A DNA stretch of 29,351 nucleotides, taken from positions 1-29,351 of the forward strand of contig JAYROM010000067.1 in assembly GCA_041911695.1 (NCBI GenBank). Direction: 5' to 3'. This stretch comes from Pseudaeromonas sp041911695 (GTDB lineage: Bacteria; Pseudomonadota; Gammaproteobacteria; Enterobacterales; Aeromonadaceae). The notes beneath the pieces were generated by a model. That model saw only the letters and a list, made by a program, of their open reading frames with translations. It did not search any database and was not told where the DNA came from. Positions 15,541 through 22,721 of this stretch are shown here, piece after piece (position 1 is the first letter of the stretch; every line of letters begins with the position of its first letter). The position numbers and the translations under genes are program-made.

Positions 15541-16413
15541 ATGAAACTGGCATTTATCGGTCTGGGCGTGATGGGCTATCCCATGGCGGGTCATTTGCAG
15601 GCGGCGGGCCACGATGTCTGCGTCTACAACCGTACCAGTTCGCGGGCCGAAGCCTGGGTGGGCCAACATGGCGGACGGATGGCACTGACCCCGGCCGAGG
15701 CGGCGCGCGGTGCCGATCTGGTGCTGATGTGTGTCGGCAATGACAATGACGTGCGCGCCGTGGTCTATGGTGAGCAGGGGGTGCTGGCAGGGATGGCGGC
15801 CAATACCACGCTGATCGACCACACCACCACCTCGGCGATCCTGGCCGAAGAGTTGGCAGCCCGTTGTGCGGAAAAAGAGGTGAATTTCCTCGATGCGCCG
15901 GTCTCTGGTGGCCAAGCCGGGGCGGAAAACGGCCGTCTGACCATCATGGTCGGTGGTCAGGCGCTGGATCTGATGGGGGCGGAGATGGTACTGGCCTGCT
16001 ATGGTCAGCGCATCACCCACGTTGGTGGTCATGGCGCCGGCCAGCGCTGCAAGATGGTCAACCAGATCTGTATCGCCGGTATCCTGCAGGGGGTTTCGGA
16101 AGGGCTGACCCTGGCCCGCGCCAGCGGACTGGACATCCCGACCGTGGCCCAGGTGCTGGGTGGCGGTGCCGCCCAATCCTGGCAGCTGGATAACCGCGCC
16201 GTGACCATGGGCGAGGGCAAGTTCGATTTCGGCTTTGCCATCGAGTGGATGCACAAGGATCTGGGCTTCTGTCTGGAAGAGGCGGCCCGCTTGGGGCTGA
16301 GCCTGCCAATGACCGCGCAGGTGGATCAAGCCTACCAGGCGCTGATGGCGCGCGGCCTGTCGCGTTGTGATACCTCGGTACTGATCCGTCAGTTTGACGA
16401 CGAGCAAGCGTAA
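15541..16413 (+). CDS. Beta-hydroxyacid dehydrogenase family NAD(P)-dependent oxidoreductase
   Basis: A 290-residue protein of the 3-hydroxyisobutyrate dehydrogenase/tartronate semialdehyde reductase family. The N-terminal Rossmann fold begins FIGLGVMGYPMAGHL (5-19), with Asn30-Arg31 (VYNRT) after strand 2, which suggests NADP preference. The substrate segment is DAPVSGGQAGAENGRLTIMVGG (118-139) and the catalytic lysine is Lys171 in GAGQRCKMVNQ. The ATG at 15541 follows AAGGAG at 15530-15535. The substrate is uncertain; glyoxylate/succinic semialdehyde reductases share these motifs. It is cytoplasmic and probably its own unit, with a hairpin after the stop. Confidence 0.88.
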   Translation: MKLAFIGLGVMGYPMAGHLQAAGHDVCVYNRTSSRAEAWVGQHGGRMALTPAEAARGADLVLMCVGNDNDVRAVVYGEQGVLAGMAANTTLIDHTTTSAILAEELAARCAEKEVNFLDAPVSGGQAGAENGRLTIMVGGQALDLMGAEMVLACYGQRITHVGGHGAGQRCKMVNQICIAGILQGVSEGLTLARASGLDIPTVAQVLGGGAAQSWQLDNRAVTMGEGKFDFGFAIEWMHKDLGFCLEEAARLGLSLPMTAQVDQAYQALMARGLSRCDTSVLIRQFDDEQA

Positions 16414-16432
16414 TCCTGCTTGCTGCTGTTTG

Positions 16433-16456
16433 GGGCCCGGTTCGCGATCCGGGCCC
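16433..16456. terminator. GC hairpin after the dehydrogenase gene
   Basis: GGGCCCGG / CCGGGCCC forms a perfect 8-bp stem with an 8-nt loop 19 bases past the stop. It lacks a T-tract. Confidence 0.4.
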
Positions 16457-16533
16457 AAGAATTACCCCGTCAGTTTTGCCAGTCGTGATGCACTTGCCTA
16501 AGCTTGTGGTTTACCTGTTTTCAGGAGGCCATC

Positions 16534-17145
16534 ATGACCATCAAGGTGATCCTGTTTGCCGCATTCGGCACCCTCTGCCAGGTGACCTCGCCGCGCCGAC
16601 CGTTTGAGCGTTTAGCCCGTCAGGTGCCAGATCCGGTACAGTTTACCCGAGGCGTGATGACTGAATCGCTGAGCCTCTCCCAGGCGGCTCGCCGTGCGAT
16701 GGCGCCGCTCTCCCGTGAGGAACTGGCTGTGCTGGAGCAGGATCTGCAAGCTGAGTTGGCCAGTATCGAACTGTTCCCGGAAGTCCCGGCGGTCTGTCAC
16801 CAGTTGCGCGCCAGCGGCTTGCGTCTGGCTGTGCTGTCCAATCTGGCTGCGCCCTATGCGCCGGCGGTGGAAGCGCGGTTGCCGACCGGGTTCGAGTGGT
16901 GCGGCTGGTCGTCAGCGTTGGGTTATGCCAAACCCGATCCGCGATTGTATGAGTTGGCCTGCCGCGCCTTGACGGTGATGCCAGATGAGGTGCTGATGGT
17001 CGGTAATAACCGGATTGCCGATATCAACGGCGCCCGCGCCTGCGGGATGCAGGCGGCCTGGTTACGTCGCCAGGCCAAGTTGTCGGTGAGTGAGCCTTGG
17101 TTGGCCCACCTTGGTGAGCTACCTTGCCAGCTCAGCGGTTGTTGA
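16534..17145 (+). CDS. HAD-superfamily protein lacking the catalytic aspartate (probable pseudoenzyme)
   Basis: A 203-residue HAD subfamily IA fold with a helical cap. Motif I, normally FDAFGTL, reads FAAFGTL: residue 9 is Ala (codon GCC) where the nucleophilic Asp should be. Motif II is present as AVLSNLA and motif III as the Lys in GYAKPDPRLYE. Motif IV reads MVGNNRIADINGA, with Asn replacing the usual first Asp of VGDxxxND. With two acidic positions changed, phosphatase or dehalogenase activity by the normal mechanism is not expected, although the fold looks intact. The ATG at 16534 follows a strong AGGAGG at 16523-16528. Binding or regulatory roles are possible; the function is unknown. 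Confidence 0.82.
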   Translation: MTIKVILFAAFGTLCQVTSPRRPFERLARQVPDPVQFTRGVMTESLSLSQAARRAMAPLSREELAVLEQDLQAELASIELFPEVPAVCHQLRASGLRLAVLSNLAAPYAPAVEARLPTGFEWCGWSSALGYAKPDPRLYELACRALTVMPDEVLMVGNNRIADINGARACGMQAAWLRRQAKLSVSEPWLAHLGELPCQLSGC

Positions 17146-17163
17146 CACCGCCTTGAGCTGGCA
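17125..17163 (+). terminator. Long hairpin across the end of the HAD gene
   Basis: GCCAGCTCA / TGAGCTGGC (9 bp) encloses a second stem GCGGT / ACCGC. The HAD stop codon (17143-17145) lies in the apical loop. No T-tract follows. It could stabilise the 3' end or act as a Rho-independent-like barrier before the convergent LysR gene. Confidence 0.45.
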
Positions 17164-17178
17164 CGCGGATGTGCCGCG

Positions 17179-17229
17179 CAGTCTATCGCGACAACAGTCT
17201 ATCGCGACAGACCGCAGTCTATCGTGACA
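17179..17229. repeat. Three tandem 15-bp repeats between convergent genes
   Basis: CAGTCTATCGCGACA occurs at 17179-17193 and 17195-17209. A third copy at 17215-17229 has one change (TCGTGACA). Spacings are 16 and 20 bp, and the third copy overlaps the last codons of the minus-strand LysR gene. The first two copies carry the palindrome TCGCGA. Purpose unknown. Confidence 0.85.
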
Positions 17230-18178
17230 ATAGTGGTGGGGGCTGCACCGTTTCAGCCGCCTGTAACAGCGCTTGACGTAACCAGATATGTGCGGCGTCG
17301 TGATGCAGAAGCGGGCTCCATACCATCATCAATTCAATCGGCGGAATGGCCAGTGGTGGGCGACGGAACACGGCTCCTGGCATCTGCGTCGCCAGCCCGG
17401 CCGCGCGGGCGGGAATGGTGGCAATCAGATTGGTCTCCAGCGCCAGATTGATGGCCACCTGATAATTACGGGTGAAAACCCGGATGGCACGGCGCGCCCC
17501 CTGATTGGCCAGTGCCCGATCCACCCAGCCCAATTTTTGCAGTTCGTTCAATTCGATGCCGACACCGACGCCATAACCGGTCTTGCTGACCCAGACATGT
17601 TCTTGTTGCAGGTAGGTCTCCTCCTGCCAGTCGTCGAGCAGCGGATGGCCGGCATGCAGCAGACAGACAAACTCATCCTGCCAGATACGCTTCTGGTGAA
17701 AGGAGTCCGGCAGCTCTGCAAAGATGTTGAGTGCCAGATCAACGCGTCCCTCTTCGATTTCATGAAAGGTGACATCGCTGGGTGTCATGATATCCAGCGT
17801 GATTCCCGGGGCTTGATCGGCAATCCGGTGCAGCAGGCGAGGGATCAGGGTTGAGGCGGCATAATCACTGGCCATAATGCGGAAGCGGCGCTGGCTGTTA
17901 TCCGGGGCGAACGATTGGACAGGGGAGAGCGTCTCCTCCAGTTGCAACAGCATCTGGCGGATCACCGGTTGCAACTCCCGAGCGCGCGGCGTTGGCTGCA
18001 TGCCCTGCTGGGTGCGCACCAGCAGGGGATCATTAAACATGTCGCGCAGGCGTTTGAGCCCATTGCTCATTGCCGGTTGGGTCAGGCCAAGCTGGGCGGC
18101 GGCGCGGGTCACCGAGTGTTCGCGCAGCAAGACGTCCAGATAAATCAACAAATTCAAATCATAACGACTGATATTCAT
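17219..18178 (-). CDS. LysR-family transcriptional regulator
   Basis: A 319-residue regulator with an N-terminal winged helix-turn-helix (about 5-65: DLNLLIYLDVLLREHSVTRAAAQLGLTQPAMSNGLKRLRDMFNDPLLVR) and a two-lobed LysR substrate domain (about 95-300). The NLLIYLDVLLREHSVTRAA and FNDPLLVR wording is closest to the NodD/LeuO/aromatic-degradation branch. The ATG lies at 18178. Unlike most LysR genes it is not divergent from a target: the upstream neighbour is crp on the same strand and the downstream HAD gene is convergent. Its regulon cannot be inferred from position. It is about 240 bp downstream of crp and separated from it by a terminator. Confidence 0.92.
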   Translation of the reverse strand: MNISRYDLNLLIYLDVLLREHSVTRAAAQLGLTQPAMSNGLKRLRDMFNDPLLVRTQQGMQPTPRARELQPVIRQMLLQLEETLSPVQSFAPDNSQRRFRIMASDYAASTLIPRLLHRIADQAPGITLDIMTPSDVTFHEIEEGRVDLALNIFAELPDSFHQKRIWQDEFVCLLHAGHPLLDDWQEETYLQQEHVWVSKTGYGVGVGIELNELQKLGWVDRALANQGARRAIRVFTRNYQVAINLALETNLIATIPARAAGLATQMPGAVFRRPPLAIPPIELMMVWSPLLHHDAAHIWLRQALLQAAETVQPPPLLSR

Positions 18179-18370
18179 GGTCCGATCCTTTTTTTGTCAT
18201 CATAACCGGATCACGGCAGGGGTACTCGAGGTTGTCCCTGTCTTGTGGCGAGGGTCACGGCTGGGGCGCGAGTCTGGATGCCACTGCATCCATGCGACAG
18301 GGCGAGCACCAGTTAGCCATCACTATGGCATGTTTCGTGGCAGGCAGGGAGGGTGAGCGAGGGTGTCGAG

Positions 18371-18397
18371 TAAACAAAAGCCCGCCGAAGCGGGCTT
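18371..18397 (-). terminator. Intrinsic terminator of crp
   Basis: On the minus strand AAGCCCGC-TTCG-GCGGGCTT forms an 8-bp stem capped by a stable UUCG tetraloop and followed by TTGTTTA. It begins 23 bases after the crp stop. Confidence 0.93.
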
Positions 18398-18420
18398 GGA
18401 GTGGTGCGCAGCGACCGCGA

Positions 18421-19059
18421 TTAGCGGGTACCGAAGACCACAATGGTCTTGCCGTGTGCCGAGATCAGGTTTTGATCTTCCAGCATCTTCAGGATGCGGC
18501 CCACGGTTTCGCGTGAGCAACCGACGATCTGACCGATCTCCTGACGAGTGATCTTGATCTGCATACCATCCGGATGGGTCATGGCATCAGGTTGACGTGC
18601 CAGGTTGAGCAGGGTCTGCGCGATACGGCCGGTCACGTCGAGGAACGCCAGGTTGCCAACCTTCTGGCTGGTAGACTGCAGACGGCGGGCCATCTGGGAA
18701 GAGAGACGAACCAAGATTTCCGGATTGACCTGGATCAGCTGACGGAACTTCTTATAAGAAATTTCAGCCACTTCGCACGGGCCCTTGGCACGTACCCAAG
18801 CGGTGCGCGTCGGGTTCTCGCTGTCATCAAACAGACCCAACTCACCGATGAAGTCGCCCTGATTCAGGTAGGACAGGATCATTTCCTTACCTTCCTCATC
18901 CTTGATCAGCACGGCCACCGAACCCTTGACGATGAAATACAAGGTTTCCGCCTTTTCGCCCGCATGGATCAGCGTGCTCTTGGCCGGATACTTGTGAATG
19001 TGGCAATGCGAAAGGAACCATTCCTGAGTAGGATCGGATTGAGGTTTGCCAATAACCAT
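18421..19059 (-). CDS. crp: cAMP receptor protein (catabolite gene activator)
   Basis: A 212-residue protein nearly identical to E. coli CRP. The N-terminal cyclic-nucleotide domain carries GDFIGELGLF with the cAMP-ribose Glu, and an RTAWVRA segment in which Thr replaces the E. coli Ser83 next to the phosphate-binding Arg. A two-residue longer loop (FDDSENPTRTAW) explains 212 against 210 residues. The dimerisation helix and the helix-turn-helix ITRQEIGQIVGCSRETVGRILKMLE are unchanged, so the DNA specificity TGTGA-N6-TCACA should be the same. The start at 19059 matches the E. coli N-terminus (MVxGKPQ); the longer upstream open frame is not conserved sequence. A CRP-like palindrome lies about 275 bp upstream. 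Its predicted sites occur at the mannan-gene promoters in this window. Confidence 0.98.
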   Translation of the reverse strand: MVIGKPQSDPTQEWFLSHCHIHKYPAKSTLIHAGEKAETLYFIVKGSVAVLIKDEEGKEMILSYLNQGDFIGELGLFDDSENPTRTAWVRAKGPCEVAEISYKKFRQLIQVNPEILVRLSSQMARRLQSTSQKVGNLAFLDVTGRIAQTLLNLARQPDAMTHPDGMQIKITRQEIGQIVGCSRETVGRILKMLEDQNLISAHGKTIVVFGTR

Positions 19060-19454
19060 TAGATGAGTCCTATTTGCTAGCATCAACCGCGTCGCGCACG
19101 GTTGTCTGTCTTTATTGTCATGTGCCGGCTCTTGTTGTCGTCTTCCCAGAGTCCGGTTTCCGCCGAGGGTGGTGTCCGATGCCCTCATCACAGCACATGA
19201 AGTTTTTGGCTCCATGTGTCCCCTGTCGTGCCGCAAATCGCGGGACGGCGTTTCAGACACGAATCCCATCATACGCAGGCTGACCGACAAACAGAAGGGG
19301 CTAAGTTGACCGCTTTCAGACTCGCATCGAGCTTGTGATCATGATCACTCACATGAGGCCATGAAATGGCTTTCAGGTGAAGATCAGGATCGAATGAGTC
19401 GAAATTGCCCCATGGTGGTTCATCACAGCGGATGGGCTACAGGCTATGCTACGC
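19060..19454 (-). other. Leader/promoter region of crp
   Basis: The 395 bp between the yheU stop and the crp start contains a CRP-like palindrome (19334-19349) and no supportable gene. The open frame running into crp from 19290 is not similar to any CRP N-terminus. A long crp leader is likely. No clear yheU terminator was found here. Confidence 0.7.
19334..19349. promoter_or_regulatory. Candidate CRP autoregulatory site upstream of crp
   Basis: TGTGATCATGATCACT fits TGTGA-N6-TCACA with one mismatch and contains the perfect 14-bp palindrome GTGATCATGATCAC. Autoregulation of crp is established in E. coli; its use of this site is inferred. Confidence 0.7.
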
Positions 19455-19694
19455 TCAGTCGGCTTGTTCTTCGTCGCCATCACGAAATTGTGCGGCGGGT
19501 AAAATGGTCACGGTTTCATGGAGTTCACTGAATACCAGCACCCACTCGCCGTTTTCCAGCCCTTGGCGGATCTGTTCGACCTTGACCGCAAGGGGGACCT
19601 CCTGCTCACCGTAATCGGTGCCTTCACGCAAGACGAAAGACTCGATGACATTGGTCAGGGTCTCCGTTGCCAGGGCTTGCCACGGAATTAACAT
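19455..19694 (-). CDS. yheU: YheU family protein
   Basis: A 79-residue small cytoplasmic protein of the YheU family. MLIPWQ...LxNxIESFVLREGTDYGE near the N-terminus and the block VLVFSELHETVTILP are close to E. coli YheU (about 72 residues). The protein is acidic, ending GDEEQAD. The start at 19694 is preceded by AGGAGT on the minus strand. In E. coli yheU lies upstream of crp in the same orientation with two genes between; here those two are absent. Function unknown. Confidence 0.92.
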   Translation of the reverse strand: MLIPWQALATETLTNVIESFVLREGTDYGEQEVPLAVKVEQIRQGLENGEWVLVFSELHETVTILPAAQFRDGDEEQAD

Positions 19695-19749
19695 TGCGCC
19701 ACTCCTTGTTTGTACTGCTTGGGGTTGATGGGGGGGGCCTCGCTGCCCG

Positions 19750-21141
19750 TTAGATCAGCGGGGCGCAAGATTGTCCGCTTTCCAGTAGGGCGCGGACCGT
19801 CTGCAGGGCCTGGCGCAGTGCTGCATCGTCTTGCGGATGGCTAAGTGACAGGCGCACGGCTTGGGGGGCAGCAAAATGACCGGCGGCAAACAATTCTGCG
19901 CCGGCGAGACCAATGCCCTGCTGCTCGGCCGCCGCCACCAGAGCTGCAGCACGCCACGGCTCGGGCAGGCGCAACCATGCGTGCATGCTACCGCTTTGCC
20001 AGACCAGATCCAGTCCGTGCATGATCTGTTGCGCGCAGGCGCCACGTTGCAACAGCAGGGTTTGCTGTTGTTGCAGTAGTCGGTTGGCCTGGCCGTCCGC
20101 CATCCAGCGGCAGCCGATCTCGACCAGCAAGGGGCTGATCATCCAACTGCTGGCGACAATCGCCTGGGTCGCCGCGCGATAGAGGGCCGCTGGCAGTAAC
20201 AAGTAGCCCAGACGCAGACCGGCACTGCTGCCCTTGGACAGGCTGCCCACGCAGATCACCCGCTCGGGGGCCAGATTGACCAACGGTGGCGGCGGGTTAA
20301 CCGCCAGTCGGCCATGCACATCATCTTCGATTACCCACAGCTGGTAGCGGGCACAGATCGCCAGGATCGCCTCGCGACGGGCCAGTGGCATGGTCACCGT
20401 GGTCGGGTTATGCAACGTCGGGATCAGATATAGGGCGCGAAAGTGGCCCTGTTGGCAGGCTTGCTCCAGCGCTTCGGGCTGCAGACCCTGCTCATCCATT
20501 GCCAATCCACGTAGTGGGATCTTCAGGCTATTGGCCAGCGAGATCAGCCCAGGATAGGTCAGCCCTTCGCATAGCAGGGGTTGGCCTGCCAGGCCCAGCG
20601 CCAGCAGGGCGAGCAACAGGCCGTTTTGCGCGCCATAGGTAAATAGCAAGCGATCCGGATGGGCGGCGACGCCATGTTGTTGCAACCACTCGGCGGTACA
20701 GGCGCGATGGCCGGGATTACCCTCGGCCGGGCTGTACTCCATCAGCGCATTGATGCGAGCCGGATCCTGCAAAAGCGGGGCGATGGCAGCATTGAATGCC
20801 TCACTGCGATCCATCCCCACCGGCAGGTTTTGCCATAGCTCGATGCGCCCGGCGGTCGGTTGCCGCATCACCCAGGCGGGGGCCTGGCTCTCCTCTTCGG
20901 TACTGCGCACATAGGTGCCGTCACCAATCCGCGCGCGCAGCAAGCCACACTGCTCGGCTTCATGGTAGGCACGAGTGACCGTACCCGGGGTGATGCCCAG
21001 GCGATCCGCGAGGGCTCGGTGAGTTGGCAAGCGGGTGCCGGCCGGGAGCTCGCCGGACTGAATGGCCTGTCGCAGGGCCTCAAGCAGACGACGATAGAGC
21101 GGGCCTTGGCCCGACAGGGTAGGTGTCCAGATTGTATGCAT
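19750..21141 (-). CDS. MocR-family regulator (GntR helix-turn-helix fused to an aminotransferase-like domain)
   Basis: A 463-residue fusion. The N-terminal GntR winged helix-turn-helix (about 10-78: LYRRLLEALRQAIQSGELPAGTRLPTHRALADRLGITPGTVTRAYHEAEQCGLL) is joined to a class I aminotransferase domain with the PLP lysine Lys303 in VGSLSKGSSAGLRLGY and Asp274 in IEDDVHG. MocR proteins such as PdxR, GabR and PtsJ use PLP, often with an amino compound, as effector. The start at 21141 (MHTIWTP) was chosen because the GntR domain begins shortly after; a frame open to 21207 adds unlikely sequence. It is divergent from an amino-acid exporter gene across a 125-bp gap holding a 20-bp palindrome, so control of that exporter is the simplest reading. 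It is 55 bp upstream of yheU on the same strand. Confidence 0.92.
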   Translation of the reverse strand: MHTIWTPTLSGQGPLYRRLLEALRQAIQSGELPAGTRLPTHRALADRLGITPGTVTRAYHEAEQCGLLRARIGDGTYVRSTEEESQAPAWVMRQPTAGRIELWQNLPVGMDRSEAFNAAIAPLLQDPARINALMEYSPAEGNPGHRACTAEWLQQHGVAAHPDRLLFTYGAQNGLLLALLALGLAGQPLLCEGLTYPGLISLANSLKIPLRGLAMDEQGLQPEALEQACQQGHFRALYLIPTLHNPTTVTMPLARREAILAICARYQLWVIEDDVHGRLAVNPPPPLVNLAPERVICVGSLSKGSSAGLRLGYLLLPAALYRAATQAIVASSWMISPLLVEIGCRWMADGQANRLLQQQQTLLLQRGACAQQIMHGLDLVWQSGSMHAWLRLPEPWRAAALVAAAEQQGIGLAGAELFAAGHFAAPQAVRLSLSHPQDDAALRQALQTVRALLESGQSCAPLI

Positions 21142-21225
21142 GACAATATAATGATTGCAGACCAATTTCGGCCATATTACCGTGACAATGTCGCGACAAC
21201 CAACCATTTATAGCGTATCAAACCT

Positions 21226-21245
21226 AAATTGTATTAATACAATTT
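21226..21245. promoter_or_regulatory. 20-bp perfect palindrome in the MocR-exporter gap, candidate operator
   Basis: AAATTGTATTAATACAATTT is a perfect 20-bp palindrome starting 41 bp before the exporter ATG. Related ATTGT...ACAAT half-sites recur over the MocR start (21131-21146), and TGTCGCGACA lies between them (21189-21198). Paired sites flanking a divergent MocR promoter fit autoregulation plus target control. Confidence 0.6.
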
Positions 21246-21266
21246 GCGGCAATCAGGAGAGAGAAG

Positions 21267-21875
21267 ATGAACACGGAATGGCTGTTGCCGTTGCTCAGTT
21301 TTGCCATCATCAGTTGTATGACGCCAGGGCCGAATAATGTCTTGTTGACGCAGTCGGGCGCCCGGTTTGGTGTGCGGCGAAGTGTGCCGCATGTCTTCGG
21401 TATTACCGCCGGTCTGGGGGTTTTGTTGTTGATCATGGCCACTGGTCTGAATGCGCTGTTTTATGGTTGGCCGGCGCTGCAGTGGGTGCTCAAGCTACTC
21501 GGCTCCGCCTATCTGTTATGGTTGGGCTGGAAGATTGCCAGTGCACCGCCGTTGGTGTTGAACAGCGGTGATGCCTCATCAGCGGAGCGGCCATGGGGGC
21601 CATTCCAGGCGATCGCCTTCCAGTTTTGTAACCCCAAGGCTTGGCTGATGGCCATCTCGGCGGTGGGCAGTTTTAGCCTGGTTGGCAAGGCCTATTGGCC
21701 CTCGGTCGGTGGCATGGTGGTGATCTATTCACTGGTCTGTGCCCTCAGTTGTCTGATTTGGGCTCGCTTTGGCGCCGAGGTGGGTCGCTGGTTATCCACG
21801 CCGCGTGCCTGGTGTCTGTTTAATCGCTGGATGGGGATAGCCACGGCGGCCTGCGTGCTGTTGTTGTGGCACTGA
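21267..21875 (+). CDS. LysE/RhtB-family amino-acid exporter, first copy
   Basis: A 202-residue inner-membrane protein with about six helices. The family mark TPGPNN is at 19-24 and NPKAWLMA lies mid-protein. LysE/RhtB members export amino acids or related metabolites using the proton gradient. The ATG at 21267 follows AGGAGAGAG at 21255. It is divergent from the MocR regulator and followed 90 bp later by a second family member in the same orientation. Substrate unknown; MocR linkage suggests an amino compound. Confidence 0.92.
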   Translation: MNTEWLLPLLSFAIISCMTPGPNNVLLTQSGARFGVRRSVPHVFGITAGLGVLLLIMATGLNALFYGWPALQWVLKLLGSAYLLWLGWKIASAPPLVLNSGDASSAERPWGPFQAIAFQFCNPKAWLMAISAVGSFSLVGKAYWPSVGGMVVIYSLVCALSCLIWARFGAEVGRWLSTPRAWCLFNRWMGIATAACVLLLWH

Positions 21876-21965
21876 GTTAATTGCCTCGGCACCGGATCGG
21901 GTTATGTTAGTATCCGACATCATAGGATGGCCCGGATGGGCCGATAAACTCGAAAGGAGTCGTAG

Positions 21966-22559
21966 ATGGCGATGAGCTGGTTTTTGCCCCTGTTAGGCTT
22001 TGCTTTGATCACGTGCGGGACGCCGGGCCCGAATAATATGTTGTTGACCGCGGCCGGGGCCAATCTCGGATTTCGCGCCAGCATGCCGATGCTGGTGTCG
22101 GTGGTCAGCGGCTTGAATCTGATGATTTTGGCGACGGCGTTGGGCTTGGGGGCCTTGTTTGCCTCGTTGCCGGTACTGCATGATGCCTTGCGGGTGATTG
22201 GCAGCCTGTATCTGATCTGGCTGGCGTGGAAGCTGTCGCAAGCTGGGGCGCCCGGTGAACGTCAAGTCAGTGAGATGCCGCGCTGGTATCAAGCGGCCTT
22301 CTTGCAACTGCTCAATCCCAAGGGGTGGTTTATGGCATTGTCAGCCATTGGTGGATTTACCTTGGCCAATGATCGCTACTGGCACTCTGCGTTGGTGGTG
22401 TTGCTGACCTTTTTTCTGATGGGCTTGCTGACCGGCGCATTCTGGGTGTTGTTCGGTGCCCAGGTGCGGCGATGGATTCATACGCCGATCGGCTGGCGCC
22501 GTTTCAATCTGTTGATGGGGTTGCTGACCGCAGCGTGTGTCGGCATGGTTTGGCTTTAG
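21966..22559 (+). CDS. LysE/RhtB-family amino-acid exporter, second copy
   Basis: A 197-residue paralogue of the preceding gene with about six helices, TPGPNN at 18-23 and NPKGWFMALSAIGGF. Both proteins start WLLPLLSFAII/WFLPLLGFALI and end with a basic FNxxMG...AACV helix, so the pair probably arose by an old duplication. The ATG at 21966 follows AAGGAG at 21954-21959. The 90-bp gap could hold a separate promoter, so co-regulation with the first copy is not certain. Confidence 0.92.
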   Translation: MAMSWFLPLLGFALITCGTPGPNNMLLTAAGANLGFRASMPMLVSVVSGLNLMILATALGLGALFASLPVLHDALRVIGSLYLIWLAWKLSQAGAPGERQVSEMPRWYQAAFLQLLNPKGWFMALSAIGGFTLANDRYWHSALVVLLTFFLMGLLTGAFWVLFGAQVRRWIHTPIGWRRFNLLMGLLTAACVGMVWL

Positions 22560-22721
22560 CTGGCGGTTACTGCGGTTTTACATGCCGCTGCGCTAGAGTT
22601 TGCGCTAAATGCGTGTAGAATTTGCGCCAGTTTTTCGCTCAGACGCTGGTGCCGCATTGGTTTATTGAAGGCCCTCTGGTGCGTCTGTTGCCTCACGCAT
22701 TTGCCATCTAAGAATAGAAGC

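Noticed and set aside
15454..16458. 334-codon minus-strand frame opposite the dehydrogenase gene
   Set aside because: Antisense shadow; the sense strand has the complete Rossmann and catalytic motifs and a good ribosome site.
17179..17229. CRISPR-like array from the three short repeats
   Set aside because: Units are 15 bp with only 1-5 bp between them; there is no spacer structure or cas gene.
19060..19290. N-terminal extension of CRP (77 extra residues)
   Set aside because: The frame is open but the added sequence is unlike any CRP, and the ATG at 19059 aligns with the E. coli N-terminus.
19730..19737. G8 run between yheU and the MocR gene as a phase-variable promoter
   Set aside because: It lies just after the MocR stop on the minus strand and 36 bp before yheU, too close to act as a promoter spacer without any -10 or -35 sequence around it.
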